NCBI GenBank assembly: GCA_041567895.1
Contig: JBFGAX010000025.1
Coordinates: 1 to 36,741, forward strand
Direction of reading: 5' to 3'
DNA length: 36,741 nt
DNA from: JABDOU01 sp041567895
GTDB lineage: Bacteria > Actinomycetota > Acidimicrobiia > Spongiisociales > SHLN01
Positions 9,446 to 16,928 of the stretch are shown piece by piece; within the stretch, counting starts at the first letter, position 1; every line of letters starts with the position of its first letter. The notes under the pieces are model-generated. The model searched no databases. It saw nothing but the letters and a program-made list of their open reading frames with translations, and had not been told where the DNA came from. Both the position numbers and the translations under genes were made by a program.

Positions 9446-9751
9446 ATGGGAGTAGTGGTAGTTCGATACCGACCAACAGCTGAGATGGCCGACACCAATG
9501 AGAGCCTGGTGCGTGACGTCTTTGAAGAGCTCCATGAACTGGATCCGGGAACCATCAAGTACGCAACCCTTCGATTGGCCGACGGCACATTCCTGCACAT
9601 CGCCGACGTCGATCAGGAAGCCAATCCGCTGAATGACAGTGAGGCGTTCGCTAGGTTCCAGGAAGGAATCGCTGCTCGATGTGAGCCTGGGGAAGGACCG
9701 AATGCCCAACCCGCCTCGATTGTCGGCTCTTATGGACTGTTCACTGAATAG
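9446..9751 (+). CDS. Small hypothetical protein, possible ABM-like ferredoxin-fold barrel
   Basis: A 101-residue protein from ATG 9446, preceded by AAGGGAG at 9434-9440. The pattern is a short beta strand (VVVVRYRP), a long helix (about 15-30), strand, strand (FLHIADVD), and another helix with AFARFQEGIAARC, which resembles dimeric alpha/beta-barrel proteins of the antibiotic biosynthesis monooxygenase kind. That assignment is by secondary-structure impression only. The gene ends 6 bp before the convergent znuB-like gene. Confidence 0.7.
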   Translation: MGVVVVRYRPTAEMADTNESLVRDVFEELHELDPGTIKYATLRLADGTFLHIADVDQEANPLNDSEAFARFQEGIAARCEPGEGPNAQPASIVGSYGLFTE

Positions 9752-9757
9752 TCGCAG

Positions 9758-10612
9758 TCAGGCCGCAGCAGCAGCGGCCCGTTTCGTCCTGCCGGTGATG
9801 GAGCGTATCGCCAGGACCACAAAGAACATGATGATGGGAGTCACGGCGATGGTTGCCGAACCAGACGTGTTCGCGTGGAAACTCACTATGAGACCTATGA
9901 GCACCGATGCGACACCCACGACTGCAGCAATCGCCATCACGGCCGGAACTCGACGTACCAGCAAGGCAGCTGTCGCGGGAGGACCCACAAGCATGCCGAA
10001 AACCAGCAAGGTGCCTACCGTCTGAAACGATCCAACGATGGCGAGGGTGATCAGGGCCAACATGGCGACGTGAGCAACCCGGGGACGCAATCCGAGCATC
10101 TGAGCTTTTTGCTCATTGAACGACAACACCAGAAATGGTCGGTAGAGCACAATTGAGACTCCAAGCGTGACAGTTGCAACGACCGCCAGGGCGGCGATGT
10201 CGGCTGTCGAGACGCCAAGTGCATCACCAAACAGGATGGTCGTGAGATTGCCGGTGTATGAGGCTGTGCGTGAAATCAGAATGACGCCGACCGCGAGCAT
10301 GCCCACGAACAGCAATCCAATACCGGTATCTTCGGAAAAGGTGGTCTGCCGGTGGACCAGATTGACTCCGAAGATCATCACAAGTGCGGCGAGCGCAGCT
10401 CCGAGAAGCGGATTGAAGTCGAGCAGCGTGGCCAGGGCGATGCCCGGGATGACCCCGTGCACCAAAGCATCACCAAGAAAGGTCATTCCTCGAATCACCA
10501 CCCAGGTTCCGACGAGCGCCAGAGCAATGGCGGCCAGAGAGCCACCAACCAGTGCTCGCTGCTGCAGTGCAAGCTCAAACGGTTCGATCAGCCAGTGCAT
10601 GAGCTCGACCAT
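9758..10612 (-). CDS. Metal ABC transporter permease (ZnuB/MntB family)
   Basis: Integral membrane subunit of a divalent-metal importer, 284 residues, ABC-3 family. At least seven hydrophobic segments are visible; the family signature region includes the conserved G-x-x-x-A-L-V-H-G stretch near residue 50 and the TVGTLLVFGMLVGPPATA segment that contacts the ATPase. The start is ATG 10612; the longer upstream frame is low-complexity and overlaps the preceding gene, so it is rejected. It lies 25 bp downstream of the binding-protein gene, while its ATPase is encoded on the other strand across the regulatory region. The C-terminus is a run of alanines. The metal is probably zinc; manganese is possible. 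Confidence 0.92.
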   Translation of the reverse strand: MVELMHWLIEPFELALQQRALVGGSLAAIALALVGTWVVIRGMTFLGDALVHGVIPGIALATLLDFNPLLGAALAALVMIFGVNLVHRQTTFSEDTGIGLLFVGMLAVGVILISRTASYTGNLTTILFGDALGVSTADIAALAVVATVTLGVSIVLYRPFLVLSFNEQKAQMLGLRPRVAHVAMLALITLAIVGSFQTVGTLLVFGMLVGPPATAALLVRRVPAVMAIAAVVGVASVLIGLIVSFHANTSGSATIAVTPIIMFFVVLAIRSITGRTKRAAAAAA

Positions 10613-10637
10613 ACTGGCAGAAGGCGGGAGCAGTATT

Positions 10638-11621
10638 TCACGAGAGCGCTTCTGCGATCGAGGTGGCGTTCGAGACCAGCATGCCGGCAAGGGAATCGGC
10701 GCCCGAGCCGGGTTCGCCGAGCGACCCGGTGTAGAGCTCGACGACCGACACCTTGCCGCCGAACTCGTCTGCGAGTTCTCGCGCCAACGATGAGGACTCG
10801 GTGGTTTCGGTGAAAATTGCCGTGACATCCTCGCGTCGAATGATGTCCACCAGCGCGCCGAGTTCGGCCGGGCTGGGGTCAGCGAGTCCGGACCCGCCGG
10901 GAATCACCGTTCCTACGATTTCGAATCCATATCTCGATGCAAAGTACGCAAGCGCATCATGGTTGGTAACGAGTTTTCGCCGATCGTCGGCAACGATCGA
11001 GAGTGTTGCCGTGATCTCCTCATGGGCACTGAGCAGCTGAGCGGCATAGTTGCTCGCTCGCCGATTCCAATCCACGTCCGGCGAGATAGAAATCAGTTCG
11101 CGACCGATGAGCGATGCTGCATCTGCCATGCGGACCGGATCCAGCCAGAAATGCGGATCCGGGGTTCCGGGCTGACCACGCATGATCGGATCGAGCGAGT
11201 CCCCTACGTACAGCACGCGTACCCCATCGGCTTCGGCCTGATCGAGGAGATCAAGGATGCCTTCTTCCAGGAACAGTCCGTTGGCGACCACGAGATCGGC
11301 CGTCAGGATCGATGCCGCCTGTCGGGCGGACGCCCGGTAATCATGAGGGTCGGCACCATTCGGTATCAGCACGTCGAGCGTGGCATCGTTCTCGACAATC
11401 GATCCGACGACATCTCCCATTATGCCGGTCGTTGCCACAACTCGAAGCCCATCCGACGAGGCCGGACCGGTGCCACACGCAGCAAGCACGGCGGCTAGAG
11501 CGATTGATACGAGTCCAGGCCACAACGCGATCCGCAGCCCAGGTCGTTTGCGCGCTGAGTGTCGCGCAGGCGAGGTAGCCGCCAACACCGGTTTTCGTGG
11601 TGCGCAGACGAGGTAGATCAT
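10638..11621 (-). CDS. Metal-binding lipoprotein of ABC importer (ZnuA/MntA family)
   Basis: Periplasmic-type cluster A-I solute-binding protein, anchored as a lipoprotein: the lipobox LAAC has its cysteine at residue 49 when counted from ATG 11621. Likely metal ligands are His93 (ADPHDY), His157 (DPHFWLD), His221 (TNHDALAYF) and an acidic residue near 272-275 (TETTE). A third histidine where manganese-specific homologues usually carry glutamate favours zinc. There is no His-rich loop. The start is uncertain: ATG 11621 lies directly beside the operator, further ATGs lie within or beyond it, and GTG 11588 would still leave a good signal peptide. It is co-transcribed with the permease. Confidence 0.9.
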   Translation of the reverse strand: MIYLVCAPRKPVLAATSPARHSARKRPGLRIALWPGLVSIALAAVLAACGTGPASSDGLRVVATTGIMGDVVGSIVENDATLDVLIPNGADPHDYRASARQAASILTADLVVANGLFLEEGILDLLDQAEADGVRVLYVGDSLDPIMRGQPGTPDPHFWLDPVRMADAASLIGRELISISPDVDWNRRASNYAAQLLSAHEEITATLSIVADDRRKLVTNHDALAYFASRYGFEIVGTVIPGGSGLADPSPAELGALVDIIRREDVTAIFTETTESSSLARELADEFGGKVSVVELYTGSLGEPGSGADSLAGMLVSNATSIAEALS

Positions 11622-11627
11622 TATGAG

Positions 11628-11646
11628 ATTGAGAATCATACTCAAT
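11628..11646. promoter_or_regulatory. Fur/Zur-type operator between divergent metal genes
   Basis: The 19-bp sequence ATTGAGAATCATACTCAAT has 6-bp perfect arms. Its core, TGAGAATCATACTCA (11630-11644), has the 7-1-7 layout of Fur-family boxes. It fills the gap between the lipoprotein start region and the Fur-family gene start (GTG 11658). A looser outer repeat, GATCATT (11616-11622) and AATGATC (11649-11655), surrounds it. It probably represses both directions when metal is replete. Confidence 0.75.
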
Positions 11647-11651
11647 ACAAT
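11646..11651 (+). promoter_or_regulatory. Candidate -10 element of Fur-family gene (leaderless)
   Basis: TACAAT overlaps the right edge of the operator and ends 6 bp before the GTG at 11658. That spacing puts transcription start at or next to the start codon, as in leaderless actinobacterial mRNAs; no Shine-Dalgarno sequence is present. Confidence 0.5.
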
Positions 11652-11657
11652 GATCAT

Positions 11658-12092
11658 GTGAGCAACCTCGAGCATCAGGTCGAACAACGACTTCGTGAGC
11701 ACGACATTCGCTTTACCCGAGGCCGTCGTGTGGTCGTCGACGTGCTTGCGAGCTCTGACGGCCCTCGATCGGCAGCTGAATTGGCGGACGATATCGGGGC
11801 AATCGTCCCACTCTCATCTCTCTATCGATCGTTGGCTGTTCTCGAAGAAGCGGGAGTTTTGATTCCGCACCATGGCGCCAGGAGTGTTACCCGCTATGAG
11901 CTGGCCGAGTGGCTCCTGGGACACCATCACCATCTCGTCTGCTCCAGCTGCGAAACGGTCGAAGACATCGCGATTCCAAAGCCGCAGGAGGACCGGGTGA
12001 GAGAGCTGGTCAACGAAATCTCGGCATCCGCCACATTCGAGCCACAGGGACACACGCTCGAGATCGAGGGGCTTTGTTCTCGATGCATGTGA
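11658..12092 (+). CDS. Fur-family metal-responsive repressor, probably Zur
   Basis: A 144-residue Fur-family protein: N-terminal winged helix (LREHDIRFTRGRRVVVDVL, then LSSLYRSLAVLEEAGVL), a hinge, and a metal-sensing domain with HHHH at 89-92. Two CxxC pairs (95/98 and 140/143) form the structural zinc site. The context, with a ZnuABC-type importer on both sides and a Fur-type box in front, favours Zur over Fur. The start is GTG 11658, the only initiation codon close to the conserved domain; the upstream in-frame part would run through the operator. Its stop overlaps the start of the ATPase gene, so the two are coupled. Confidence 0.9.
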   Translation: MSNLEHQVEQRLREHDIRFTRGRRVVVDVLASSDGPRSAAELADDIGAIVPLSSLYRSLAVLEEAGVLIPHHGARSVTRYELAEWLLGHHHHLVCSSCETVEDIAIPKPQEDRVRELVNEISASATFEPQGHTLEIEGLCSRCM

Positions 12093-12919
12093 CAGAGCCA
12101 GATCACCAACCGGCCATCAGAGCGAAAGATCTCGTCGTCGGATATGGATCATCGATTGCGCTCGCGGAGTCGACGTTCGAGATTCCAACAGGATTGGTTA
12201 CCGCAGTGATCGGTCCAAACGGATCTGGCAAATCAACAGTCCTGAACGCAATTGCCGGGCTCGTCGAGCCCCTGGCCGGTTCACTATCAGTCCAGGAAGC
12301 CCATCGGATCGCTTATGTACTCCAATCGACGAAGGTCAACGAAGCATTGCCGATTTCGGTGCGAGAGGTGGTCATGATGGGCCGCTACGCCAATGCCGGG
12401 GCAACGAGGCGATTGACAGCCGAAGATCGTCGTGCCGTTGACGTGGCCATGGATCGAATCGGCATCACCGCCCTCGGATCCAGAAGGCTGCAAGAGCTCT
12501 CCGGAGGACAGCGTCAGCGGGTGTTCGTTGCTCAGGGCTTGGCTCAGGATCACGATATCTTGCTGTTGGATGAGCCATTGACGGGCATCGACCTGCCGAC
12601 CGCCTACGCCATCGACGAGGTGATTCACGAAGAACAGAATCGTGGATCCACCGTCGTCATGACCACCCACGACCTGTCCGAAGCCCGGGCAGCTGATTAC
12701 GTCCTGCTCCTGGCGAGCAGGGTGGTTGCCGCCGGACCACCTGCCGAGGTATTGACGGCCATCCATCTCGCAGACGCGTACGGGCCTTCTCTGCTCCACA
12801 TCGATGAAGACAAGATCTTCATCGATGATCCGGCACATCAACCGGTTCCGGGTCGTCATGTGCATCGCGAGCGAATCATTCACCCCGAGTCGGGAGAGCA
12901 CCCACCGGTTGCACCGTGA
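12083..12919 (+). CDS. Metal ABC transporter ATP-binding protein (ZnuC family)
   Basis: ATPase of the metal importer, 278 residues. Walker A is GPNGSGKST, the signature is LSGGQRQR, Walker B is ILLLDEPLTGID and the switch histidine lies in TTHDLSEA. Its tail after about residue 240 is His-rich. ATG 12083 overlaps the regulator gene by 10 bp; GTG 12089 is an alternative with a 4-bp overlap. It must pair with the permease encoded on the opposite strand at 9758-10612. Confidence 0.93.
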   Translation: MHVTEPDHQPAIRAKDLVVGYGSSIALAESTFEIPTGLVTAVIGPNGSGKSTVLNAIAGLVEPLAGSLSVQEAHRIAYVLQSTKVNEALPISVREVVMMGRYANAGATRRLTAEDRRAVDVAMDRIGITALGSRRLQELSGGQRQRVFVAQGLAQDHDILLLDEPLTGIDLPTAYAIDEVIHEEQNRGSTVVMTTHDLSEARAADYVLLLASRVVAAGPPAEVLTAIHLADAYGPSLLHIDEDKIFIDDPAHQPVPGRHVHRERIIHPESGEHPPVAP

Positions 12920-12977
12920 GGAAGGAACTCGCGAAAAGCCGCAGTACCGAGCCGTAGCCGCATAGATTCCGTTCTCC

Positions 12978-14852
12978 GTGTCAAGTGGTCCCTTCTACGT
13001 CATATCTCTCGTTCTCGCGATTGCCGGGATAGCGAAGCTTCGCAATCCCCGGCCAACGACGAGTGCGCTCGGCCCCTGGGCTTCTCCCACGCTCGTTCGT
13101 CTCATCGGATTGGGCGAACTCGCGGTAGCTGCATTCGCCCTCATGTCTGGCGGCAAGCAAGCCGGCTGGATCGTCGCAGTCGTCTATCTCGCCTTCACCG
13201 TTTGGAGCTGGAGTCGTAGATCAGCATCCTGCGGGTGTTTCGGGAGCGAAAGCCAAGTGGGAACCGTCCATGTCGTTGCGAATGCCCTCTCGAGCTGCAC
13301 AGCACTCTGGGCCTCAACCGCTCCAACGCCCGGACTGCCGGAAGCGATGGCAGCCGACTGGAGCACGGCAGGCTTGTTGCTGGCAACTGTTGCCACGGGA
13401 GCCGCCGCCATGGTGCTCCTGCTCAATCGTCCGGTCACCGGCACGCCAGAGTCGCCCGTACATGGTTTTAGGTTCAACGGAGAGGCAGAGCTTGCCAGAC
13501 CCGGGTGGCTGGAAGAATTGACGCACCGCACCACCACGCTTGCACAGACCGCGGTTTCGCGGCGAGCTTTTCTCGGGCGGGCAGCGCTCGTCGGCACCGC
13601 CCTCGCCATCCACCCGGGTCGATACATCCTGAAGCCAGGCACTGCCTATGCCGCAATTTGCGATTGTCAGGGAACAGATTGCGCCTGCGGATCACTTTGC
13701 TGCGACGGCTATACGGAATTCTGTTGCACGATCTACGGCGAGAACACGTGCCCACCCGGAAGCATCGCAGCCGGATGGTGGAAAGCCGATGGCTCGGGCT
13801 TTTGCGACATCGACGGAGCGCCACAACCTCGCTACTACATCGACTGCAACGCCGAATGCACCAATGGATGCACCTGCGTGAACGGATTCTGCGACTCGAG
13901 CTGTGTCTTTTGTACCTGCGAATGCGGAAACGGGGAGTGTGGCAACCGCAAAGCCTGTTGCACCAAGTTTCGGTACGGGCAATGCAACCAGGACATGACC
14001 TGCATCGGGCCAATTGTTTGTCGTGTGATCACGTGCGTTGCTCCCTGGGTGTGGGATCCGAGTTGCGGCACCACGAGCGCCACCGACAACAACACCGCAT
14101 TTCACGACGCCGCATGCCTTCACACGGAGCCCGCTACCTCCCTCTCGGTACCAGGCGGCATTCCCGTCATCGGTGATTGGAATGGCGATGGGTTCGCCAC
14201 CCCGGGCATCTTTCGCGACGGCACCTGGTATCTCAGCAATTCACTGGAAGGCGTCTCAGCCGAGCTCGTCTTCGACTTCGGGCAGTCGGGGGACATCCCC
14301 GTCGTGGGAGATTGGAATGGCGACGGGCGAGACACGGTTGGAGTCTTTCGCGCCGGTGTATGGATGTTGAGGTATCAAAACACAGAGGGCGCACCTGACA
14401 TCCGTTTTGTCTTCGGCGATCGTGGCGACACCCCGATCGTCGGAGATTGGAGCGGCGACAACATCGACAGTCCCGGGATCGTTCGCAACGGAATCTGGCA
14501 CCTCAGATACTCGCTCTCCAGCGGACCAGGTGAGCACAGCTTTCCGTTCGGCCTGCCTACCGATCATCCCCTCGCCGGCGATTTCAACGGTGACGGTTTC
14601 GCGAGTCCCGCCTTGTTTCGTGACGGGATGTGGTTCATCAGAAACCGCAACGACTTCGGTCCTCCCGACATCAAGTTCGCATACGGAGAATCCGGCGATA
14701 TCCCGCTGGTCGGCAAATGGAACAATACCGGGGTCGCGTTGCCGCTCATCGTGAGAGCGCAGGAATGGCACATGCGTGAATCCGCCACGACCGGGCCCGG
14801 CAGTCTCGTACTCAACTTTGGAACCAGGGCAAATGCCGGGTTGCCTCGATGA
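12978..14852 (+). CDS. Fusion: MauE-like membrane domain, Tat segment, Cys-rich MauA-like domain, 5 repeats
   Basis: A 624-residue protein. Residues 1-150 form about five hydrophobic helices with CGCFG at 85-89, typical of MauE/DoxX-like redox membrane proteins. Residues 180-226 carry a twin-arginine motif (SRRAFLG, Arg195-Arg196) and a hydrophobic stretch ending in AYAA. Residues 228-380 contain 28 cysteines, with CPPG (258-261), paired Trp (267-268), a YYIDC motif and Trp357/359. This resembles methylamine dehydrogenase light chain, whose cofactor is made from two tryptophans and which also has a Tat leader. Residues 395-624 are five 45-residue repeats with GDWNGDG loops, like FG-GAP/VCBS propeller repeats. 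MauE and the light chain are separate genes in the classical mau operon, so the fusion is unusual. Starts at GTG 12978 without an obvious ribosome site. The enzymatic role is inference. Confidence 0.8.
   Translation: MSSGPFYVISLVLAIAGIAKLRNPRPTTSALGPWASPTLVRLIGLGELAVAAFALMSGGKQAGWIVAVVYLAFTVWSWSRRSASCGCFGSESQVGTVHVVANALSSCTALWASTAPTPGLPEAMAADWSTAGLLLATVATGAAAMVLLLNRPVTGTPESPVHGFRFNGEAELARPGWLEELTHRTTTLAQTAVSRRAFLGRAALVGTALAIHPGRYILKPGTAYAAICDCQGTDCACGSLCCDGYTEFCCTIYGENTCPPGSIAAGWWKADGSGFCDIDGAPQPRYYIDCNAECTNGCTCVNGFCDSSCVFCTCECGNGECGNRKACCTKFRYGQCNQDMTCIGPIVCRVITCVAPWVWDPSCGTTSATDNNTAFHDAACLHTEPATSLSVPGGIPVIGDWNGDGFATPGIFRDGTWYLSNSLEGVSAELVFDFGQSGDIPVVGDWNGDGRDTVGVFRAGVWMLRYQNTEGAPDIRFVFGDRGDTPIVGDWSGDNIDSPGIVRNGIWHLRYSLSSGPGEHSFPFGLPTDHPLAGDFNGDGFASPALFRDGMWFIRNRNDFGPPDIKFAYGESGDIPLVGKWNNTGVALPLIVRAQEWHMRESATTGPGSLVLNFGTRANAGLPR
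14160..14849 (+). repeat. Five exact 45-codon VCBS/FG-GAP-like repeats
   Basis: Copies start at 14160, 14295, 14430, 14565 and 14700, each 135 bp apart with no insertions or deletions. Each opens with a hydrophobic-Pro-hydrophobic triplet then G-D-W/F-N-G-D-G, followed by PG(I/V)(F/V)R and a conserved Trp (the T/V/I/M-W-x-(L/I) strand). The last copy has lost the acidic loop (GKWNNTG), fitting a capping repeat. The acidic loops probably bind calcium. Confidence 0.85.
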
Positions 14853-15004
14853 TCATGAGCACCCAAATCACGGGGGGACCCGGCTACTCACGAGCGTGGC
14901 TCGACGTGACGATGGTCACGCCTCTGAGCTGGCCGATCCGCTAAAGACCGCCCGGACGTGATGATCATTTCTATGATCCGTCCGCAACCCAATCCAGGAA
15001 CCCG

Positions 15005-15724
15005 GTGGAAGCATTAGTCATCCTGCAAAGCGCAGTTCTCGTTGTAGTCGTCGTCCTCGTGGCCGGCTTGCTTCGCAGCCACGCAGAGATTCTGCGGAAA
15101 CTCCATGATCTCGGCCTCGGGGAGAACCAAGGACATGATTCCCAAGAATTGCGGGTTGCCGCAGGCGTCGCCGAGCCTCGCCTGGACCCCGATCCGGCAA
15201 GTGATATCGCCGGTATCAAGTCAGACGGCTCGGCCGCGATCGTTGGCATCATCGGGGCGAACCACCCCACATTGCTGGCGTTCCTGTCGACATCTTGCTC
15301 ATCGTGCCGCCCGTTCTGGGAAGCGTTCACCGATCCCAATCTGAGACTCCCCCACCCGGATCTGCGTCTCGTGATCGTTACCAAAGGACCGGAGGCGGAA
15401 AGCGAGTCTGAAGTTCAACGGCTCGGGCCGCCCGGGGTCACGACCGTGATGTCAACCGAGGCGTATGAGGCATACGGTGTCCCGGTTTCGCCTTTCTTTG
15501 TGATGGTCGACGGACCCACGGGCCGCACTATCGGAGAGGGAGCCAGTGCCACGTGGAGTCAGCTCCAGTCGTTGCTGCGCCAGGCCGTAGCCGATGCGAG
15601 CTCCGCCAAAAAGCGCGGCGCAAAAAGAAAGGGCAAAGAACGCCTGCGCGACGCAGACGAGGTTCTCATCGCAGCCGGGATTCAACCCGGTGACCCTGCC
15701 CTATTCCTCAAACCGGGACAGTGA
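15005..15724 (+). CDS. MauD-like membrane-anchored thioredoxin
   Basis: A 239-residue protein with one N-terminal membrane helix (about 5-24) and a thioredoxin-fold domain whose active site is CSSC (Cys98, Cys101) after LLAFLSTS. The cis-proline region (VSPFFVMVD) is that of the TlpA/MauD class. A Lys/Arg-rich linker and about 25 further residues follow. MauD is the thiol-disulfide helper needed for the disulfide-rich light chain of methylamine dehydrogenase. Placed next to the 28-cysteine fusion protein, this gene most likely supports its folding. Starts at GTG 15005 with AGGAA at 14996-15000. Confidence 0.85.
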   Translation: MEALVILQSAVLVVVVVLVAGLLRSHAEILRKLHDLGLGENQGHDSQELRVAAGVAEPRLDPDPASDIAGIKSDGSAAIVGIIGANHPTLLAFLSTSCSSCRPFWEAFTDPNLRLPHPDLRLVIVTKGPEAESESEVQRLGPPGVTTVMSTEAYEAYGVPVSPFFVMVDGPTGRTIGEGASATWSQLQSLLRQAVADASSAKKRGAKRKGKERLRDADEVLIAAGIQPGDPALFLKPGQ

Positions 15725-15795
15725 TGATCGGCGCAGGTGTGATCGTGGCGGTTCTTGCCGCAATCCGTTCGAGTTGGTCGCCTTGAGGGGAATCG

Positions 15796-16395
15796 ATGCT
15801 TTCGAGCATCCACCCGCTCGGCGAGCGGGCACGACAGCAGCACTGGGGTCTCACCGTAGGCGCTTACGTGACCGGTTCAACGCTCGGTGGAATGGTCACC
15901 GGCCTGGTCGCCGGCACGACGGGGATGGCAATCGCCGCGATCTGGACGCCATCAAGCGCCACCCTCTCGCTTGTGGTGGCCGCTCTCGCAGCTGGTGGCC
16001 TCTCGGCCGATCTGGGCAAAGCTCGCCTGTTCACGATCCACCGCCAGGTCAACGAGGATTGGCTCGACGAATACCGGGGCTGGGTTTATGGGATCGGATT
16101 CGGTTTCCAGCTCGGGTTGGGTTGGATGACCATCGTCACGAGTTCGCTCGTGTACCTGACGTTTGTGTTTGCCGCCTTGACAGCCTCGCCGGCAGCCGGC
16201 GCATTGGTGGGATTAACGTTCGGTGTGACCAGATCGCTGCCAGTCGTATTCACGGCGAGAATACGTACCCCGCGCCAGCTCGTGACGTTCCACAGGAGGA
16301 TGGCAAGCTGGTTCGGATCTGCCAGACGGATAGGGGCCACGGCACAGGGGTTGGTATCTGTAACCGCGATCATCACACTCCTCATCGTCTCGTGA
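15796..16395 (+). CDS. Polytopic membrane protein of the mau-like cluster
   Basis: A 199-residue protein with about four or five hydrophobic segments (roughly 20-45, 55-70, 93-112, 115-140, 176-197). A polar central loop reads RQVNEDWLDEYRGWVYG. The pattern of Gly-rich helices loosely recalls CcdA/DsbD-type carriers, but it has no cysteine at all, so it cannot itself relay thiols. Function not recognised. Starts at ATG 15796 behind GAGGGG (15785-15790). It is followed 4 bp later by the next gene, so it is part of the same transcription unit as the MauD-like gene. Confidence 0.75.
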   Translation: MLSSIHPLGERARQQHWGLTVGAYVTGSTLGGMVTGLVAGTTGMAIAAIWTPSSATLSLVVAALAAGGLSADLGKARLFTIHRQVNEDWLDEYRGWVYGIGFGFQLGLGWMTIVTSSLVYLTFVFAALTASPAAGALVGLTFGVTRSLPVVFTARIRTPRQLVTFHRRMASWFGSARRIGATAQGLVSVTAIITLLIVS

Positions 16396-16399
16396 TCAC

Positions 16400-16888
16400 A
16401 TGAAGCTCGAGTCCCGTGGCATCTCCGTCGACGTTCCCACGGGATGGGACGCAAACATCTACCAGCGGCCCGATCCGTCCCTCGGCCTGGAGCACCGGTC
16501 GATCGATCCCATTTCCGAAGAACAGACCCGCCACGTTGTAGCTCATATCTCCACCTTCCCTCTGCCGGAGGGGCGGGGCGACTATGGCGGAGGCGCCGTC
16601 GAGTTGATGGGTCCCGACGACGCACTCATCGTGCTGTTCGAGTACCACCCGGACAGCACGGCGACTGCGCTGTTTGGCTCGCAAGATCTCCCCTGGCCCT
16701 TGTTTCCTGAAGATTTCGACGCCTATCAAATGCAGCGTCCTCTGCCAGGTCAGGGCGGCGTCCAGCGCTTCTTTCAGAGTAACGGAAGAGCCTTCTGTCT
16801 CTACGTGGCGATCGGGAGCATGGCTAACCGCACCGCAGTGATACCGGTGGTAAACGACATTCTGGGCTCCGTCGACATCACGCGATAG
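16400..16888 (+). CDS. Conserved-looking soluble protein of the mau-like cluster
   Basis: A 162-residue protein without signal peptide or membrane helix. It begins as a beta strand (VDVPTGWDANIYQR) followed by alternating strands and motifs such as PEGRGDYGGGAVE, a VLFEYHPDS strand and PLPGQGGVQRFF. The single cysteine lies in GRAFCLYVAIGS near the end. The fold may be PsbP/DcrB-like judged by the opening strand and length, but this is weak. I know no function. The 4-bp spacing from the membrane protein gene argues for a joint role. Confidence 0.75.
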   Translation: MKLESRGISVDVPTGWDANIYQRPDPSLGLEHRSIDPISEEQTRHVVAHISTFPLPEGRGDYGGGAVELMGPDDALIVLFEYHPDSTATALFGSQDLPWPLFPEDFDAYQMQRPLPGQGGVQRFFQSNGRAFCLYVAIGSMANRTAVIPVVNDILGSVDITR

Positions 16889-16928
16889 GCATGGCAGTCC
16901 CGCGTCGTGAAACTGTTAACTTGCCGAG

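Noticed and set aside
9761..9779. Hairpin GGCCGC-N7-GCGGCC as terminator for the small protein gene
   Set aside because: It lies inside the convergent permease gene's alanine-codon end and has no proper T-run; the repeat of GCA/GCC codons explains it.
11628..11646. HAIR (HspR) site between the divergent metal genes
   Set aside because: The arms TTGAG and CTCAA are spaced 7 bp, not the 9 bp of HAIR, and the genes and regulator are metal-related; a Fur-type box fits better.
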